The translations under genes were made by a program, and so were the position numbers. From NCBI RefSeq assembly GCF_030548175.1, contig NZ_JAUORX010000001.1, forward strand, positions 62,001 to 126,000: a DNA stretch of 64,000 nt. Reading direction: 5' to 3'. This DNA is from Cognatishimia sp. 1_MG-2023. Lineage in GTDB: Bacteria; Pseudomonadota; Alphaproteobacteria; Rhodobacterales; Rhodobacteraceae. Shown here one piece after another: positions 62,569 to 64,000 of the stretch; position 1 is the stretch's first letter; every line of letters starts with the position of its first letter. The notes beneath the pieces were generated by a model. The model ran no database searches and was not told the DNA's origin. It worked only from the letters and a program-made list of their open reading frames with translations.

Positions 62569-63270
62569 TTACAGTTGCTCCGAACTGGTTAATGCCGGGT
62601 CAAATAGCCCTAGTTTCACACCCGCCTGCCCCAAGTTTTGAACCACCACCTGCCCTAAGTCAGGCAAAGACTTATCCACAGGACGCAAGTCTGGAATTTG
62701 AAATGTTTTACAACCAGCACGCACCGCTGCTGTTGTGCCAAGATCGCTATCTTCGAACGCGACGCAAGACGTTGCCTCGACACCCAAGCATTTGGCGGCA
62801 ATTAGATATGGTGCTGGATCGGGTTTGTTTGCTGGTACTTCATCGCCTGCGCAGATGGTTTCAAAGAACGATAATAGACCCGCGTGATCAAGGTGATGAT
62901 GGGCTGGCGCAGCATTGGTTGAGGTCACAACCGCTATTGGTACACCCTTTGCCTGAATGGCAGTGAGTAGCTGCACAGCGTATGGCTTTACCGGAATACC
63001 ATTCTCGACATTCTTTGCATGACGGTTGCGCCATTCGTGATCGAATGCATCCCTATCAATATCCGTTGGCAAAAACGCATCCAGTCTGGCAGTTGTCACT
63101 TTGCTAGAGGTTCCTACCAAATCTAAGAAAAACGACTTTGCAGATGGTTCCGGAATTCCGATCTCTGCCGTTATTTCAAGGAACGCATCCAGAAACATCC
63201 GCTCGGTGTCCAAAAGCAGCCCATCCATATCGAATAGAAAAGCCTTGGGCCGTTGAACATAGGTCATCAA
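62569..63270 (-). CDS. HAD-superfamily phosphatase (HAD-IA)
   Basis: This 233-residue cytoplasmic phosphatase has HAD motif I in FLFDMDGLLLDTERMFL (nucleophile Asp), a helical cap, motif II (Ser/Thr) in IAVVTSTNAAPAHH, the Lys in GDEVPANKPDPAPYL and motif IV in VAFEDSDLG. It belongs to the beta-phosphoglucomutase/phosphoglycolate phosphatase-like group; substrate unknown. It is followed downstream on the same strand by the rne leader, and a terminator of the dctD-like gene lies upstream. Confidence 0.92.
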   Translation of the reverse strand: MMTYVQRPKAFLFDMDGLLLDTERMFLDAFLEITAEIGIPEPSAKSFFLDLVGTSSKVTTARLDAFLPTDIDRDAFDHEWRNRHAKNVENGIPVKPYAVQLLTAIQAKGVPIAVVTSTNAAPAHHHLDHAGLLSFFETICAGDEVPANKPDPAPYLIAAKCLGVEATSCVAFEDSDLGTTAAVRAGCKTFQIPDLRPVDKSLPDLGQVVVQNLGQAGVKLGLFDPALTSSEQL

Positions 63271-63320
63271 AATGGTCCTAAAGAATGGGATAATTGATGT
63301 ACGTATCCATCACAGAGATA

Positions 63321-63357
63321 AGAAAACGCCACAAGCCATTATTAGACGTGCGGCGTT
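63321..63357 (-). terminator. Terminator after the dctD-like regulator
   Basis: AACGCC (minus strand, 63357-63352) pairs with GGCGTT (63330-63325), followed by TTCTT. Confidence 0.6.
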
Positions 63358-63388
63358 CACTTGATTTCACAGTCTGAAAACTGGTGGC

Positions 63389-64000
63389 TTACAAATAGTC
63401 TGCGCGTTGCAGGCCGTATTTGGCCATTTTCTCGTTCAGTGTTCGACGTGGAAGGCAGAGTTCTTCCATTACGCTGGCAATGGAACCGCGATGACGGCGC
63501 ATGGTGTTGTCGATCAACATACGCTCAAACGCCTCGACGTATTCCTTGAGCGGTTTACCTTCGGTCGTCATGACGGGCTGCATTTCTTCGTGGTCGTTCA
63601 TCAGAAGCGACGCAATGGTGCCCCCACCCCGGCGGGATTGCAGAACGGCGCGTTCAGCTAGGTTGATCAACTGACGCACGTTGCCAGGCCACGGTGCTTG
63701 CAAAAGCTGTGCTGCTTCTTGGGCGCTGACTTGTGGTGTGTCGCAGCCATATTCGTCAGAGAATTGTTCTGCATGGCGTGTGAATAAGGACAAGATGTCT
63801 TCGCCGCGTTGGCGCAGCGGTGGCACGGTGATGCGCAGCGCCGCAAGGCGGTAGAAGAGATCAGAGCGCAAGGCGTCTTCGCAGGTGCGGTTCTGTTCTT
63901 GTAGGTTACAGATTGCTGCGATGCGGGTTTCTGCAGGTGTGCCTTGATCGTTGATAAAGCTAAGCAAGCGCGCCTGAAGCGTGTCGCTGAGTGCTTCGAT
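63389..64000 (-). CDS. Sigma-54-dependent response regulator (DctD/NtrC type), C-terminal part
   Basis: About 203 residues are visible; the receiver domain and the Walker A and GAFTGA motifs lie beyond base 64000. Visible: the end of the AAA+ domain after Walker B (DTLQARLLSFINDQ, RTCEDALRSDLFYRLAALRI, PPLRQRGEDI), the WPGNVRQLINLAERAVL arginine finger region, and a Fis-type HTH (GSIASVMEELCLPRRTLNEKM). The wording is closest to DctD of C4-dicarboxylate regulation, but the partner kinase and targets are not in the window. Confidence 0.9.
   Translation of the reverse strand: MEALSDTLQARLLSFINDQGTPAETRIAAICNLQEQNRTCEDALRSDLFYRLAALRITVPPLRQRGEDILSLFTRHAEQFSDEYGCDTPQVSAQEAAQLLQAPWPGNVRQLINLAERAVLQSRRGGGTIASLLMNDHEEMQPVMTTEGKPLKEYVEAFERMLIDNTMRRHRGSIASVMEELCLPRRTLNEKMAKYGLQRADYL

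Overview
The window is a contiguous piece of an alphaproteobacterial chromosome, most likely from the Roseobacter group of the Rhodobacteraceae. I infer this from the Rhodobacter-type 5-aminolevulinate synthase, the TRAP carboxylate transporter with its own two-component system, the zwf-pgl-pgi cluster, a stand-alone pterin-binding (split MetH-like) methyltransferase, an RNase E with an acidic insertion in its S1 domain, and an ilv leader peptide. GC content looks moderate by eye (not computed). I see no phage, insertion sequence, integrase, CRISPR array or secretion system; this is core chromosome with small accessory touches.

Layout. 1-3 kb: the N-terminal part of a LuxR-type quorum regulator next to aroQ, two small membrane proteins and the N-end-rule transferase bpt. 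3-10 kb: a TRAP transporter (oversized large and small permeases, Tat-exported binding protein) divergent from a Cache-domain histidine kinase and LuxR-type regulator. 10-12.5 kb: ilvB-ilvH behind a complete transcription attenuator (promoter, 15-codon Leu/Val/Ile leader, terminator). 12.5-18.5 kb: a DUF2189 membrane protein, prfB, PBP1A and an AMIN-domain amidase. 18.5-25.6 kb: aminotransferase, M48 protease with TPR, DsbA-like protein, then hemA, a RodZ-like protein and ispG on the minus strand, with an FNR box upstream of hemA. 25.8-31.5 kb: M20 peptidase, tRNA-Ser, a serine hydrolase, two tRNA-Asp, tRNA-Val, rlmE and a Ppx/GppA phosphatase. 31.7-34.1 kb: a one-carbon operon (small 'virulence factor' protein, MetF-like reductase, methyltetrahydrofolate methyltransferase). 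34-38 kb: zwf-pgl-pgi behind a LacI-like palindrome. 38-46.6 kb: an orphan radical SAM protein, gyrA, an M32 carboxypeptidase, heme A synthase, trmJ, a TfoX-like protein and a thiamine-phosphate-synthase-like protein. 46.6-55.4 kb: HupE/DUF4198 divergent pair, pseudouridine catabolism psuK-psuG, DUF502, patatin, 3-hydroxybutyrate dehydrogenase, a solitary peptide-binding protein and a tiny entericidin-like lipoprotein. 55.4-64 kb: cytochrome P450 with an alpha/beta-hydrolase, CcdA-like protein, TusA-like protein, RNase E, a HAD phosphatase and the C-terminal part of an NtrC/DctD-type regulator.

The most interesting signals are non-coding: the ilv attenuator; a set of three mutually exclusive hairpins between the RodZ-like gene and ispG; an almost identical 40-base element at two distant intergenic sites (upstream of a serine hydrolase and upstream of ctaA); a solitary minus-strand terminator suggesting a small RNA near 53.3 kb; inverted repeats between the TRAP and sensor genes; and a recurring 20-base element next to hairpins at three gene ends. 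Among proteins, the orphan radical SAM enzyme, the one-carbon operon with its small unexplained first gene, and the P450/hydrolase pair are the least explained.
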